Below are positions 25,701 through 34,166 of a stretch of DNA of 44,060 bases, in pieces. Source of the DNA: Firmicutes bacterium UBA5389 (lineage in GTDB: Bacteria > Bacillota > DTU025); assembly GCA_002409965.1 (NCBI GenBank), contig DHON01000096.1, positions 638 through 44,697 on the forward strand, given 5' to 3'. A program made the translations under genes and the position numbers. The stretch's first letter is position 1. Each line of letters opens with the position of its first letter. Under the pieces are notes generated by a model. The model did not search any database. It saw only the letters and a program-made list of their open reading frames with translations, and had not been told where the DNA came from.

Positions 25701-27596
25701 CACCGTCCGCACAATCCCATGCTTTGTGTTCAGCCCACCACAGAGAATGCAGCGGCCTATCAAGCGGGAAGGAGACTTCGTCTCCAGGAGTCGGACCTTC
25801 TCGACGCCGCAGCCGCACTCGAGACCGGGTGAACCTGCGCGCCGAATATCCCCGCAAGCAGGGCACAGCTCATATAGGGATTCTCTGATGTCGTACGCAA
25901 CAGGATCCTCATCTTCGTCGAGCTTCATCTCTGAAGGATCTTCAGGAGCCAGCACTGCATAGTATCTTGCTTCCCTGTTATTGCTATCGGCTGAAACCGG
26001 CGCCAGGCGACACCCATGTCCCGAATCAGACTCGACCTTCGCTCCGAGTATGTAGGGCGCTCCACACTGCTGGCATACTCCAGCCTCATACGCCATTGCA
26101 GTCCCGTCACCCCAGGTGATTCTGGTCACCTGGTCTAGATGCAGTCTAGCCTCGGGCAAGAAAGACATCCAGGCTCCCCCGAGAGCTTTGAGCATCAGAT
26201 GGTAGCGGGCCGGAAGGAGCGGGCTGCTCTCCTCGCAAGGCCTTGCCCTTACCGCCAAGCCAATCAGTGAGACTACAGCTTCTTCGGAATCGTGAGGCAC
26301 CACGTCTGAACCGAAAAGCACGTCTGCAAGCTCGGTGAGGGCGAGTGGATCTTCCGCAAGAAGTTGCTGCGCGCGGACAACATGTTCATCTCCTGACATT
26401 ACCCAATGGAGAAAACCGTCGACTGACGAGTTGAACTTCTCATAGGCTCTGTTCACTACTTCATCCGGCACGCGATACTGTGCCGCCGTCTCCGCCAGTT
26501 TGGGCACGGCATCTGCACTGCCGCCTTGCGATAGGATCTCACGCCAGGCAGCATAAAGCCGCGGATCTGGTCTGCCCCAAATGGTGCTTTCGTCGATAGG
26601 CTCCCTCTCCGCAACAACTAGATCCTGCTTGTTAGGGTGCCCTGGATCATATTCGAAGTCCTCGCTGAACAAGCGTGACGCAAACTCCATGATCCCTGGT
26701 GCATCGTCCAACCCCCTGCCAAGGGTGGCGCTTGTGGCCACGCATTGCAGCGCCCCAGCCGCCCCTCTGACCACGCGGTCCTTTAGCCTCCGGATTAGCA
26801 TGGCTGTCTCTATGCCCTTGACGCCCGTGTAGGTGTGGGCTTCATCAAGAACGAGAAATCGCCAATTCTCAGAGTTAGGGCCTCCGAAGAATGGATCGTC
26901 TTTAGGGCGGAGAAGCAGGTATTCCAGCATAGCGTAGTTGGTGATGAGGACATGAGGGGGTTGGGCCTGCATTTCTTCGCGGGATATCATCTCATTCGGC
27001 AGGGGATCGCAGTTGAAAGTGTTCCTGTAGGCGTCCAGCGCATCTCGTCTAGTCTTAAGTGTTTCGCCTGTATAGCGCCCAAACGTGACGAACTCAAACG
27101 GCTCGAAGAGACCACGGAGCCGTTTGACTTGGTCGTTCGCCAGTGCGTTCATCGGATAGAGGAGCAACGCTCTGACTCCTGGTCCCAATGTGCCGGCTTC
27201 GTGTTGACGGAGAAGGTGGTTGCAGATAGGCAACATGAAACACTCTGTCTTCCCGCTGCCTGTTCCTGTCGCAACTACGATGCTGCGCTTCCCCGACACC
27301 ATCTTGCGGATGGCAGCTTCCTGGTGTGCATATAGGGGCCTAGTGCGCACGTTCTCTGGGCACTTCAAGAACAGAGGTGAAAGGATGCCCTCATCAACAA
27401 GGTTGTTCAGCGTCAGCGATCTCTTGAATGGCGGCGTCGCCTGCACAATCGGCCCTTTTACATATTTGTCCTTTCGTCTCAACTCTGCCTCGAATTGCTC
27501 GCTCAGGCGTTCATCCGCGAACTGAAAAGTGGTGCAAAGATACCCATAGTATGCCTCGGCAACTGTTTGGCTCGTCCTAATAGGATCAATGCTCAT
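22734..27596 (-). CDS. DEAD/DEAH helicase with C-terminal DUF1998, DruE-like
   Basis: The 1620-residue superfamily 2 helicase has ATGTGSGKTEC (Walker A, 109-119), LLLYPMNALANDQ (motif Ia), VLDEAHTY (DEAH 251-254), VATSATLG (motif III), STTFELGVDLGDLEAVLM and YVQRAGRAGRR (motif VI). Cys clusters follow (CDKCGRLTMRNVRGVCPQYR, CPRCG and CSVCD, CQSCGYAC). The end is a DUF1998 domain, SVSGGVGHVQRL and the four-Cys CTCG/SCYSCLRNY element. Length and pairing with the upstream 1356-aa gene match DruE of Druantia type III as I remember it. The start overlaps the upstream stop by 4 nt (ATGA), with AAGGAG 8-9 nt upstream. It probably translocates on DNA during anti-phage defence; the mechanism is not readable from sequence. 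Confidence 0.8.
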   Translation of the reverse strand: MSIDPIRTSQTVAEAYYGYLCTTFQFADERLSEQFEAELRRKDKYVKGPIVQATPPFKRSLTLNNLVDEGILSPLFLKCPENVRTRPLYAHQEAAIRKMVSGKRSIVVATGTGSGKTECFMLPICNHLLRQHEAGTLGPGVRALLLYPMNALANDQVKRLRGLFEPFEFVTFGRYTGETLKTRRDALDAYRNTFNCDPLPNEMISREEMQAQPPHVLITNYAMLEYLLLRPKDDPFFGGPNSENWRFLVLDEAHTYTGVKGIETAMLIRRLKDRVVRGAAGALQCVATSATLGRGLDDAPGIMEFASRLFSEDFEYDPGHPNKQDLVVAEREPIDESTIWGRPDPRLYAAWREILSQGGSADAVPKLAETAAQYRVPDEVVNRAYEKFNSSVDGFLHWVMSGDEHVVRAQQLLAEDPLALTELADVLFGSDVVPHDSEEAVVSLIGLAVRARPCEESSPLLPARYHLMLKALGGAWMSFLPEARLHLDQVTRITWGDGTAMAYEAGVCQQCGAPYILGAKVESDSGHGCRLAPVSADSNNREARYYAVLAPEDPSEMKLDEDEDPVAYDIRESLYELCPACGDIRRAGSPGLECGCGVEKVRLLETKSPSRLIGRCILCGGLNTKHGIVRTVSSYPEAAASVIATALYQELYLDESGLTSRFEQSAQGVQYDEDGWVIDVTATKSREVEKRKLLVFSDSRQDAAYFAPYMQTSYDRMLRRNILLETAREAIEELPDLKVMVSDLWKHAELKLRSVLPTGYDARVEAQKWVLHEFTGRDKHGLERLGLLGFELEHPERWTVPLCLQKEWGLSDAEVWDLYQELLDTLRTSGAVSVPRGVDPQDELFEPGNLLASLSKADRDRRCVRAWLPTSTSAANKRSDYLVRLARRIGLTGDLERAVRDLLGDMWEKDMRPHNANSLWSEYFELVVDKRGGVSHRLVPNKWWISAYGSRREPKWYVCDKCGRLTMRNVRGVCPQYRCTGNLSPADISERLRSNHYVRLYETENFPRKMTSREHTAQLRPGAAARSQTEFQEGRINVLSCSTTFELGVDLGDLEAVLMKNVPPSPANYVQRAGRAGRRAGTAAMVVTYAQDRPHDAFHYRYPERMIKGHIKPPHFDIGNEKIVLRHMYAVALADFWRKNRDYLDAVRDFFFPDEADSAVDSLIQYLDSKPESIRVSLERVVPEKLKEPLGVDSWKWVGTLVGREGSLAIARAEVENDIDRLNARHRELADQRRRSDYILRLIETIQKRYLLNYLSSRNVLPRYGFPVDVITLGTKNNHYATDDIFLQRELKLAISEYAPDGEVVAGGEVWTSRYLERMPGKEWPNYWYADCPRCGNHVTRLDVRDGSTKAICSVCDREVECKQSFVVPEFGFLVDPGQPATAGGQRPQRTHSTRVFFSGIEDDDAGGDHGFEFANGAVIVSTSKRGRLTVINDARGAKFRVCQSCGYACIADHKDPPKSHKNAYGKECSGKFSTRVALGYEFLGDIARIRFEPCSRSDWGFWYSLLYAMIEGACEALDIDRMEIDGCVQWGDSAGQPAYLVLFDSVSGGVGHVQRLGHEEALRDTLASAYAKMASCTCGDDEGNGSCYSCLRNYTNQFCHDSLNRGLVIRFLRELGLEG

Positions 27597-30500
27597 CGGT
27601 CAGTCTCCTTTCCCGTGCCGCATTCAGCCAGAAGTTCCCCGCACCTGCTGACATATGATAGCAGCAGAGCTTCGCTCAGCCTGATAGGATCGCACAACTC
27701 CCCCGTTCCCCCAGCGAACGGCCTGAAGCAGCTGTCTGCTATGACACGAAAGCACGGTCCAAACGCCGTGCTGTCTTTGCCGACCCGCTCAACGAGCTTA
27801 TGAATATCGTAAACCAGCATAATTCTGGCCCGGATCGATTTGTAATGAGTCTTGAAAGTTTTGCATTTGGGGTAGTGCATCTGATTCCACTCTTTTTGGG
27901 AAATGATACCTGGCGGATATAGGCAATTGGGGTCTGTGCACTCCCCGAGAAAGGTCTCGAAAAAGAAATCGAATTCTTCTTCACTGTCGCTGACAATGAG
28001 TTTGACTGGACCCGGGTAATGAGGGTCGTCAATCGAAAACCCGATTTCACTGTAGTTCGCTGCAAGGCCCTTCAATATCCTGTTCCCGGAAGCGACCGCA
28101 ACAGCTATGGGGCGCACACCGCTCTCCTGTATCCGCATGGGCAATCTGCCAGGGGTGCAGTCGAGCAAGCCCAGCCACTTGGCCGCAAATGAGCGGGTCA
28201 CTGTCTCCGTGGCGCTGTCATGTATTCCGACAGCTACGAACCGGTATGGGCTTTTGTGGCCCATCGAATATACCCCTACTATGCTCGCATCCTTCTTGCC
28301 ATCGTAGGTGGCGAACTCGAACCTTCCATTTCCGAGTTGGGCAATCTCAACTGTCTCAAGTCTGGCGTCTGGTCTGTTTCGGAGTACCGCCCCTGCTAGG
28401 CTATCGCAGACGCTTTCGGGCCAGGCCGAACCGGAGCATCGCAGCATTACCCCTTCCCTCACAGCCTCAAATCCGCGTATCTGGGGGCCCCCATCCGATA
28501 TCCAAATTAAGGCTTCAGTTGAGGCATCCTTTGGCCCACCCCACAGCATATCTCTTTCATCAAGGAACGTGACGCAATATGGGCCGGGGCACAAGCTGGT
28601 CGCCCCAAAGATGCACTCTCGCGCATCTGGTTCAATGGTCGATTCGAGACGCGTTCCGCTGCCGATCCAAGCTGGCCACACTGAAGCTAAGGTCTTGTAG
28701 CGTGGACGAATGCCCGTCCAGTTCAGCTCAATGCGCCGATGATCCCCTGAACCTGCCATCGTCGCCTCAATGCTCTCTGGCGCCCATTCGGAATGGACTG
28801 TAGCCACATGTATCCTAACAGCATCGGAGGAGTCGGAGAAGCTCACTACTACGTATAGCTTAGCTCGAGGAGGCTGGGAACGTATCGCCTCAGCAAGCTG
28901 GCCAAGCTTGAGTTGTACAACTCTTCGGCCTCCGGCGAAACACTGGAAATCTCCGTGGGCAGACCCAGCCTCCAACCTAACACTAGAAACGGTTGGCACT
29001 GTAGTCATTATGTCAATGATCTCATATGTCCCGCCATCAATGTCCACAAGCCAGATGTCCTCTGTTGTCCCTCCAAAGCGCCGATAGCGAGTTTGCGCAG
29101 CGCCTAAGAACCGCCAGGCAATCACAGGAGGCTCGATAGCAATCGGCAGCTTCAGGCCATATCGCACCAACCGTCCGTATGTCGTCGCGTATGAGTTCAT
29201 GACAAGATGGAGTTCGACTACATCATCGAACCCTCCGGAGATCTTCACGCCGCTGCCTGCAGTAAACTCCCACCCGGGCGGAACGATCATCTGTGCCTTC
29301 GCAGTCTCGTGCGCTTGGAGAATGAAGACCTTCACATCGAAATCGATTATGAGCCCGGAAATCCGGAATAGTGAGACGCTCCTCTGTATACCGTTGGCGT
29401 CTTGCCAGATGAAGCTCATTTTCACATCGTGTACGGCTGGTATATCAAGCAGCTCGGTGAGGAGATTGAGATCAAGCCAACCATTATCTTGCAGGACGCA
29501 ATCGAGGCTCTCTGCAAGGCACTGCCTCAGTTTGGTTTGGCCATCTAGTGTCTCAATCGCCACTTCCATCCGAGCAAATCCATCTGAGTGTTCTCCCCGC
29601 TCGCCCTCGACCAGGAAATTGACATGTGGAAGAGCATCCATGTAAACGGGATGGCCCTTGATGAACGCTCCCTGCACTTCATCGCCTCCGCGCAGGCTTA
29701 TCTCCTCAGTCTTGAGTTCGGGCCGCACGGCGTAGTCTCTGCTGATGTCGCCACATTGGATCGTCAGCCGATACTCTTCGCACTCCTGAAGGTCGAGCCA
29801 AGCTATGTCATAAGGTGCTTCGTCGCCGAATGACTCTCTCAGCTCCACAATGCTTTCAGGCAGAATCCGGGCTTCACGCGGCAGCAGAAGCCAGAGGTTG
29901 ACGGCGTCCAACGGGTCTTCTTTGACTATCCTGCCGGAACTGGCAAACATCAGCCAGGGTTCACCATGATCAAGCGTTGATACCTGGTATGATTCAAGAA
30001 TGGTCTCTCCGCATTCGATGTCCAGGCGCAAGGGGCCATATGTCAAGGGCACGTTCATAATGGCTGCATCCACACTCACACCGCCCGGTACCCTTACGGC
30101 GGACAGACTCATCTTGTGGATCACAGAGCACTCGGCGTCCCTGAGAACGGCTTCCAGCCAGCAGTTGCGCTCGAAATCCCTCCTGATGTTGTGTTTTCCG
30201 ATACGAAGGATCATCCCTCTGCGGTCATCGCTCAGGCGCGTCTCCACTCTGGCACGCATAGGCGCCCGCAGGTCTGCGCCTGGGGACGAATTATCGAAAC
30301 GGTCGTGTTCTCCTCCATGGCCCCGCTCACTCTCGGCGATCTCCAGTGCGGCTGCGGCCTGGTCGCCTTCCCATTTCTCCAAGGCACCAATCAGGCGACT
30401 GGGAGCCGTGTTCCGAGCATCGTCAGGCAACCCCGGTTGGGAACCCAGGAAGGCGGCTGTAGCAACTACCCATTGCTCAGCCCAAGCTCCACCGCATTCA

Positions 30501-31663
30501 AGAAAATCCAAGACAGGCTCGGAGATGTGGTACTGTTTTTCCCGCCAGCGCCCTCCCCGGGTCTCATCTCTGAACCATTGCAGGACTGCTCTGGGGGTTA
30601 CGATTCCGCGCTGCACGCAATTGCGCCACACTATTTCTATGAGTTCGGGGATGCAGGAATCTGGGACTCCACCCTGGAACAGGAGCGGGGTTACGTACCT
30701 GAGCTTCTTCGCTAGTTCGCAGTCTGCCAGAGAGTAGCGTTGCTGGCATTCTTCAATGCTTGAGGCGAGCTCCCGCGCAATATCGATTTCCAGGCCTCCC
30801 AGCCGCTCCGCGATTCGTGGCCACACTTCGCCTTCGACGTACTCTTCTGCGGCAACTTGGACGAGGGCGTACGCAACAGCGACAGGGTAATCCTGGGCAA
30901 GGCGGTACGCACATGCTCTGGGATGCCTGGCTGCCTCAAGTTGGTATGCGATGATCCTCAGCAGGGTCTCAAACTCCTCCTCAGGCATTTCAATGCGTCC
31001 CAAGAACTGAGCGTTCTTGAGAGCTTCCGAGATCCCAGCCTCATACTGGTCTATCGCTGTGGCCCCAGGAATGCTGATTCCAATAGGCTGCATTGCCGCA
31101 AAACCATGTTCTCGCGAATCAGTCGGCGGAGAGGCCTGTTGCGGTATGGACACGCCATCGAGCAGGTCATCTGCTGGCCCTGGATCTGCATGCATAGAAG
31201 ACATGTCTGTCACCTTAGGCCCCAATTCGGCCTCCCATTCGTAGGCAGCCTCCCGAAAGGCCGCGGCCAAAGAGATGGGCTCGATACATGGAGGATATAG
31301 GTGTTCGTTCCCGCCAAGATATGTGAGCAATGCCCCCGGGGGAGGAAGAGCAACTCTCTTGATGGCGTATTCGATTCTCAGGGGACGGCAGCGCTGGCCC
31401 AAGTCCTGCACATCTATGCGCCGTGCCATGATTACGAGCCGTTCGCCGCTGCGGTCTGCCCAGCCGGGGCAAGCAGCAATGCCAAAAGGATACTCTTCGA
31501 TGAAGCCTCCGGGTGGTGAATCACGATTTATGAGTGCAAAGCGCCAACCTCTGAAAAACGGATCATTCCTTATCCTCTTGCACGCCTTCTGCAAAGTCCG
31601 AGCATGCCTAGACGTGTTTCGTCTTAACCTGTACATGTCCAGCGATCGGATCACTTCGTTCAT
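27593..31663 (-). CDS. large partner of the DUF1998 helicase, DruH-like
   Basis: This 1356-residue protein has no motif I can assign with certainty. The first 450 residues are mainly helical, with a short region (LPDDARNTAPSRLIGALEKW) before an Asp/Gly-rich linker. From about 480 onward the sequence is strand-rich with repeated beta-sandwich-like segments (GPLRLDIECGETILESYQVS). The C-terminal 150 residues contain SDSEEEFDFFFETFLGECTD, then CLYPPGIISQKEWNQMHYPK. The start at ATG 31663 follows GGAGGGTGA by 8 nt. Its stop overlaps the helicase start by 4 nt, indicating coupled synthesis. The gene pair, order and sizes suggest Druantia type III (druH-druE), but the DruH identification comes from context more than from sequence. 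A perfect 20-bp palindrome lies 118 bp upstream. Confidence 0.55.
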   Translation of the reverse strand: MNEVIRSLDMYRLRRNTSRHARTLQKACKRIRNDPFFRGWRFALINRDSPPGGFIEEYPFGIAACPGWADRSGERLVIMARRIDVQDLGQRCRPLRIEYAIKRVALPPPGALLTYLGGNEHLYPPCIEPISLAAAFREAAYEWEAELGPKVTDMSSMHADPGPADDLLDGVSIPQQASPPTDSREHGFAAMQPIGISIPGATAIDQYEAGISEALKNAQFLGRIEMPEEEFETLLRIIAYQLEAARHPRACAYRLAQDYPVAVAYALVQVAAEEYVEGEVWPRIAERLGGLEIDIARELASSIEECQQRYSLADCELAKKLRYVTPLLFQGGVPDSCIPELIEIVWRNCVQRGIVTPRAVLQWFRDETRGGRWREKQYHISEPVLDFLECGGAWAEQWVVATAAFLGSQPGLPDDARNTAPSRLIGALEKWEGDQAAAALEIAESERGHGGEHDRFDNSSPGADLRAPMRARVETRLSDDRRGMILRIGKHNIRRDFERNCWLEAVLRDAECSVIHKMSLSAVRVPGGVSVDAAIMNVPLTYGPLRLDIECGETILESYQVSTLDHGEPWLMFASSGRIVKEDPLDAVNLWLLLPREARILPESIVELRESFGDEAPYDIAWLDLQECEEYRLTIQCGDISRDYAVRPELKTEEISLRGGDEVQGAFIKGHPVYMDALPHVNFLVEGERGEHSDGFARMEVAIETLDGQTKLRQCLAESLDCVLQDNGWLDLNLLTELLDIPAVHDVKMSFIWQDANGIQRSVSLFRISGLIIDFDVKVFILQAHETAKAQMIVPPGWEFTAGSGVKISGGFDDVVELHLVMNSYATTYGRLVRYGLKLPIAIEPPVIAWRFLGAAQTRYRRFGGTTEDIWLVDIDGGTYEIIDIMTTVPTVSSVRLEAGSAHGDFQCFAGGRRVVQLKLGQLAEAIRSQPPRAKLYVVVSFSDSSDAVRIHVATVHSEWAPESIEATMAGSGDHRRIELNWTGIRPRYKTLASVWPAWIGSGTRLESTIEPDARECIFGATSLCPGPYCVTFLDERDMLWGGPKDASTEALIWISDGGPQIRGFEAVREGVMLRCSGSAWPESVCDSLAGAVLRNRPDARLETVEIAQLGNGRFEFATYDGKKDASIVGVYSMGHKSPYRFVAVGIHDSATETVTRSFAAKWLGLLDCTPGRLPMRIQESGVRPIAVAVASGNRILKGLAANYSEIGFSIDDPHYPGPVKLIVSDSEEEFDFFFETFLGECTDPNCLYPPGIISQKEWNQMHYPKCKTFKTHYKSIRARIMLVYDIHKLVERVGKDSTAFGPCFRVIADSCFRPFAGGTGELCDPIRLSEALLLSYVSRCGELLAECGTGKETDR

Positions 31664-31780
31664 ACTGCAATCACCCTCCAGTTGATCCTGGCTGGCGAAG
31701 CCAGATGGTTGGCGCTCGTATGCCGCTTGAGCACGGCATGCAGTGACAGTGCGTACGAAGTGTTGTTAGCTGTTGTTGAA

Positions 31781-31800
31781 TGTAGATATATATATCTACA
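31781..31800. promoter_or_regulatory. perfect 20-bp palindrome upstream of the druH-like operon
   Basis: TGTAGATATATATATCTACA is its own reverse complement. It sits in the 229-bp gap between the Hsp70 remnant and the large minus-strand operon, 118 bp upstream of that operon's first codon. A second dyad, CACA-GTGCAT-TGTG at 31799-31812, directly abuts it. The AT-rich core could hold a -10 element. A dimeric repressor site is the likeliest reading; the regulator is not encoded in the window as far as I can tell. Confidence 0.6.
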
Positions 31801-31892
31801 CAGTGCATTGTGTCTGCGTGTACCTCAACCCTACTCTACGATCTGATAGCTTTCTTGTCTCCATAGGTCAGTTGGGTTCGGGACATGGCGCT

Positions 31893-32190
31893 CTGCTCGA
31901 GCAGTTGTCCTGGGCGCAGCTCAATGCCCGCCATCTGAGCTGCCTCCACCGTCTCCGCTCTCTGCGATAGCTGAAATGATGCAGGTACAGTGACAACGAA
32001 CTTGTCCACCGGCAGGTCCGAGTGATCTTCGATCGCATCCTTCAGAAACCTCAGCACCACCTAAGCCACTTCTGTTGGCGACCGCAGACCTTTAGGAGCC
32101 CTATGATAGGTACGGTTCTGCCCGATCTCGTTCTCGTTCCTACATTCCCAGAAGATGTTCTTGTTGCGCTCCGGCCTGAACTCATCGTGT
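31893..32190 (-). pseudogene. internal fragment of an Hsp70-like gene
   Basis: On the minus strand DEFRPERNKNIFWECRNENE, then IGQNRTYHRAPKGLRSPTEV, an in-frame TAG, and LRFLKDAIEDHSDLPVDKFV followed by VTVPASFQLSQRAETVEAAQ and MAGIELRPGQLLE reproduce the middle of the DnaK/Hsp70 ATPase domain. The frame then runs into unrelated sequence near 31890. The N-terminal part lies at 33836-34114 on the other side of the IS256 transposase. The amber codon, interruption and lost 3' half make this gene dead. Confidence 0.8.
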
Positions 32191-32495
32191 GCAGACCCCC
32201 GCAGTGTCCGGTCAAGTCCAAAATGTGCTGTAAAATCGATCCTCGTAGAACGGGTTGATGCCCAGGTAACCTGGGAGGACCGCGTCTGGGTCCGCCCGTG
32301 TTGCTCCATTCTCCTGCCGTTTGGTCCGTCTTGCCGCAGCTGGTCATTCCACCCAAGCCGGGTGAGCATTGTACTCCAGCTCGGCCTCGCGGCAAGCGAT
32401 GCCGGGTCCAAGGCTCCTACTATGCATGCCGCTTGCCTCTCGGCCTACGCCGGAGGGGACGGCAGCTACCGGCTTGGCGTGTCATGTTCGGGGCT
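32191..32495 (-). other. mosaic segment between IS256 transposase and Hsp70 fragment
   Basis: There is no intact gene. One minus-strand frame holds two short protein-like stretches between stops: CREAELEYNAHPAWVE, ending at about 32346, and DPDAVLPGYLGINPFYEDRF to about 32225. They may be fragments of another gene trapped at the insertion site. I could not fix the left end of the IS element within this stretch. Confidence 0.4.
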
Positions 32496-33719
32496 TCAGG
32501 CTGCCCGCTGCGCTGCGGTCGGCAGCGGTTGAGCCTCGCCCGACTCGCACGCCTGCTTCCATCGCCAGTATTCCTCCATGTTCAGGTAGCGGCGGCCGGT
32601 CGACCAGGTTTCGTCTATCTCCATCAACACGGCTCCGATCAGCCTGATAGCGGACTCGTCGTTAGGGAATATCCTGATGACCCTCTCGCGCCTTCGGACT
32701 TCTTCGTTCAAGCGCTCGGCGCAGTTGGTTGTCCGCAGTCTCTTGCGGATGCATTCGGGCAGAGCCATTACGGCCGTCGCGTCCTCAAACCCGGCCTCAA
32801 GCCTGCTTATCGCGCCCGGAGCCCTCGCCCCGAAGTCATCGATTATCCCATCCAGCAGTACCCTTGCTGTATCCATGTCGGGCGCCTCGAACATGAGGCG
32901 TAGCCTCGAATGTAGTTCGTGCTGAACGGCTTTCGGGCACGCATCCAGAATGTTCTTGGTGAAATGCGTCTGGCAACGCTGCCATGAAGCGCCTTGGAAT
33001 TCGACGGCTACCGCGTTGACCAGTCCTCCATGGTCGTCCGAGACCACCAGGTCCACGCCGGCAAGGCCTCTGCTCTTTAGCTGCTTGAAGAAGTCTCTCC
33101 AGGACGTCTCCTTCTCGCTGTCGGCAAGCCATAGGCCAAGGATCTCGCGAATCCCTTCGGGGTTTACTCCAGTGGCTATGAGCATGCTCTGGCTCCTTAC
33201 GCGGCCGCCCTTGCGTATCTTGATCACGATGGCGTCGACGATCAGGAACGGATATGTTCCAATGGGCCGGTCAATCCACTCGCGCACCACGGGATCCAAC
33301 CCTTTCAACAGCTCCGATACCGTGGACTTGGAAAACTCGGTGCCGCACAGGTCCCTGGTGATGTTCTTGATCTTGCGGGTCGAGACCCCATTCACCGCCA
33401 TCTCTATGAGCGTGACGATCAGCGCCTGCTCGCTGCGCTGGTAACGCTCGAACATGTCGACCGACAGCTTGCCGTTCCTGAACTGAGGAACCTCAAGCAC
33501 CAACCTTCCTACGCGCGTCGTAAGTGGACGATCCCTAGTCCCATTGCGGTAACCTGCGCGTTCCTCAGTTCTCTCGTAGGGTTCAGCCTTCAGGTACTCA
33601 GTGGCCTGCCCTTGCAGCACCTGGTTGAGCACGGCTTCAAGCAGATCTGCTAGACCGCGATCCCCCTGAAGAAGTCCGTGCAGTTGCTCGTCGGATATGG
33701 TAATCTGATATTGGGCCAT
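32496..33719 (-). mobile_element. IS256-family transposase, apparently intact
   Basis: The 407-residue protein is a full-length Mutator/IS256 transposase. The DDE catalytic residues are visible in FLIVDAIVIKIR, VDLVVSDDHGGL and TTNCAERLNEEVRRRERVIR, with the family segment CQTHFTKNILDACPK between them. The start at ATG 33719 follows AGGAGG; the extra 32 codons in the open frame upstream are not needed. The leader holds a perfect GTTGGTACCAAC palindrome (33744-33755) and a long stem at 33777-33815. The element splits an Hsp70-like gene. I could not identify matching terminal repeats or a target-site duplication, so the exact ends are open and an adjacent deletion is possible. Confidence 0.9.
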
Positions 33720-33776
33720 TGGTTCTCCTCCTGTAGATAATTGGTTGGTACCAACTCCAATTCTACCGGAGAATCG

Positions 33777-33815
33777 ATGGCCTTTCCATACCCATCGTCG
33801 CAGGTCAAAGGCCAT
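33777..33815. repeat. inverted repeat upstream of the IS256 transposase
   Basis: ATGGCCTTT (33777-33785) and AAAGGCCAT (33807-33815) are perfect 9-bp arms around a 21-bp loop. In the leader of a transposase gene such a hairpin can limit expression from read-through transcripts, or it may lie close to the element's right end. Both are inference. Confidence 0.5.
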
Positions 33816-33835
33816 TTTACAGCATTATATCGGAC

Positions 33836-34114
33836 TCAACTCAGTGTCCTCGCACCTTGGCCAATCAGGGTCCTGCCGTTGACCATGACAACAACCACCG
33901 AAGGAACCACAACATCTGTGCAAGTCCCCTCCATCGTAGGCTGATCCACTTCTATGCAGCGTGCCGCAGGCGCCTCGCCGCTTGCGGGGTTCCAGATGAC
34001 TTCAGCCGCCACGCACTTCGTGGTACCCAAGTCTATGCCTACCGCCCGGATGGGGCGCGAGGGCAGAATGCCCCCTCCCCCAATGAGGGACTCGATCAAT
34101 GACTGCAGGGGCAT
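33836..34114 (-). pseudogene. N-terminal fragment of an Hsp70-like gene
   Basis: From ATG 34114, which follows GGGAGG, the product begins MPLQSLIESLIGGGG and reaches RAVGIDLGTTKCVAAEV, the phosphate-1 motif of Hsp70 ATPases. It continues through VVVPSVVVVMVNGRTLIGQG and stops at 33836, where the IS256-associated sequence begins. The stop of the RelE-UvrD gene lies only 52 bp upstream, so the Hsp70 gene was probably the fifth gene of that operon. The remainder of the ATPase domain is at 31893-32190. Confidence 0.8.
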
Positions 34115-34166
34115 AGAGTAGACACCTCCCAACATGCCGATGAAGGTCAACCAACGCACAGCGTTC

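Noticed and set aside
32224..33830. TGCTGTAAAAT near 32228 and its inverse near 33815-33825 as IS256 terminal inverted repeats
   Set aside because: Only 11 bp match, the following bases diverge, and the flanking 8-mers (CCAAAATG and TTATATCG) are not a target-site duplication. The left copy also lies in protein-like sequence.
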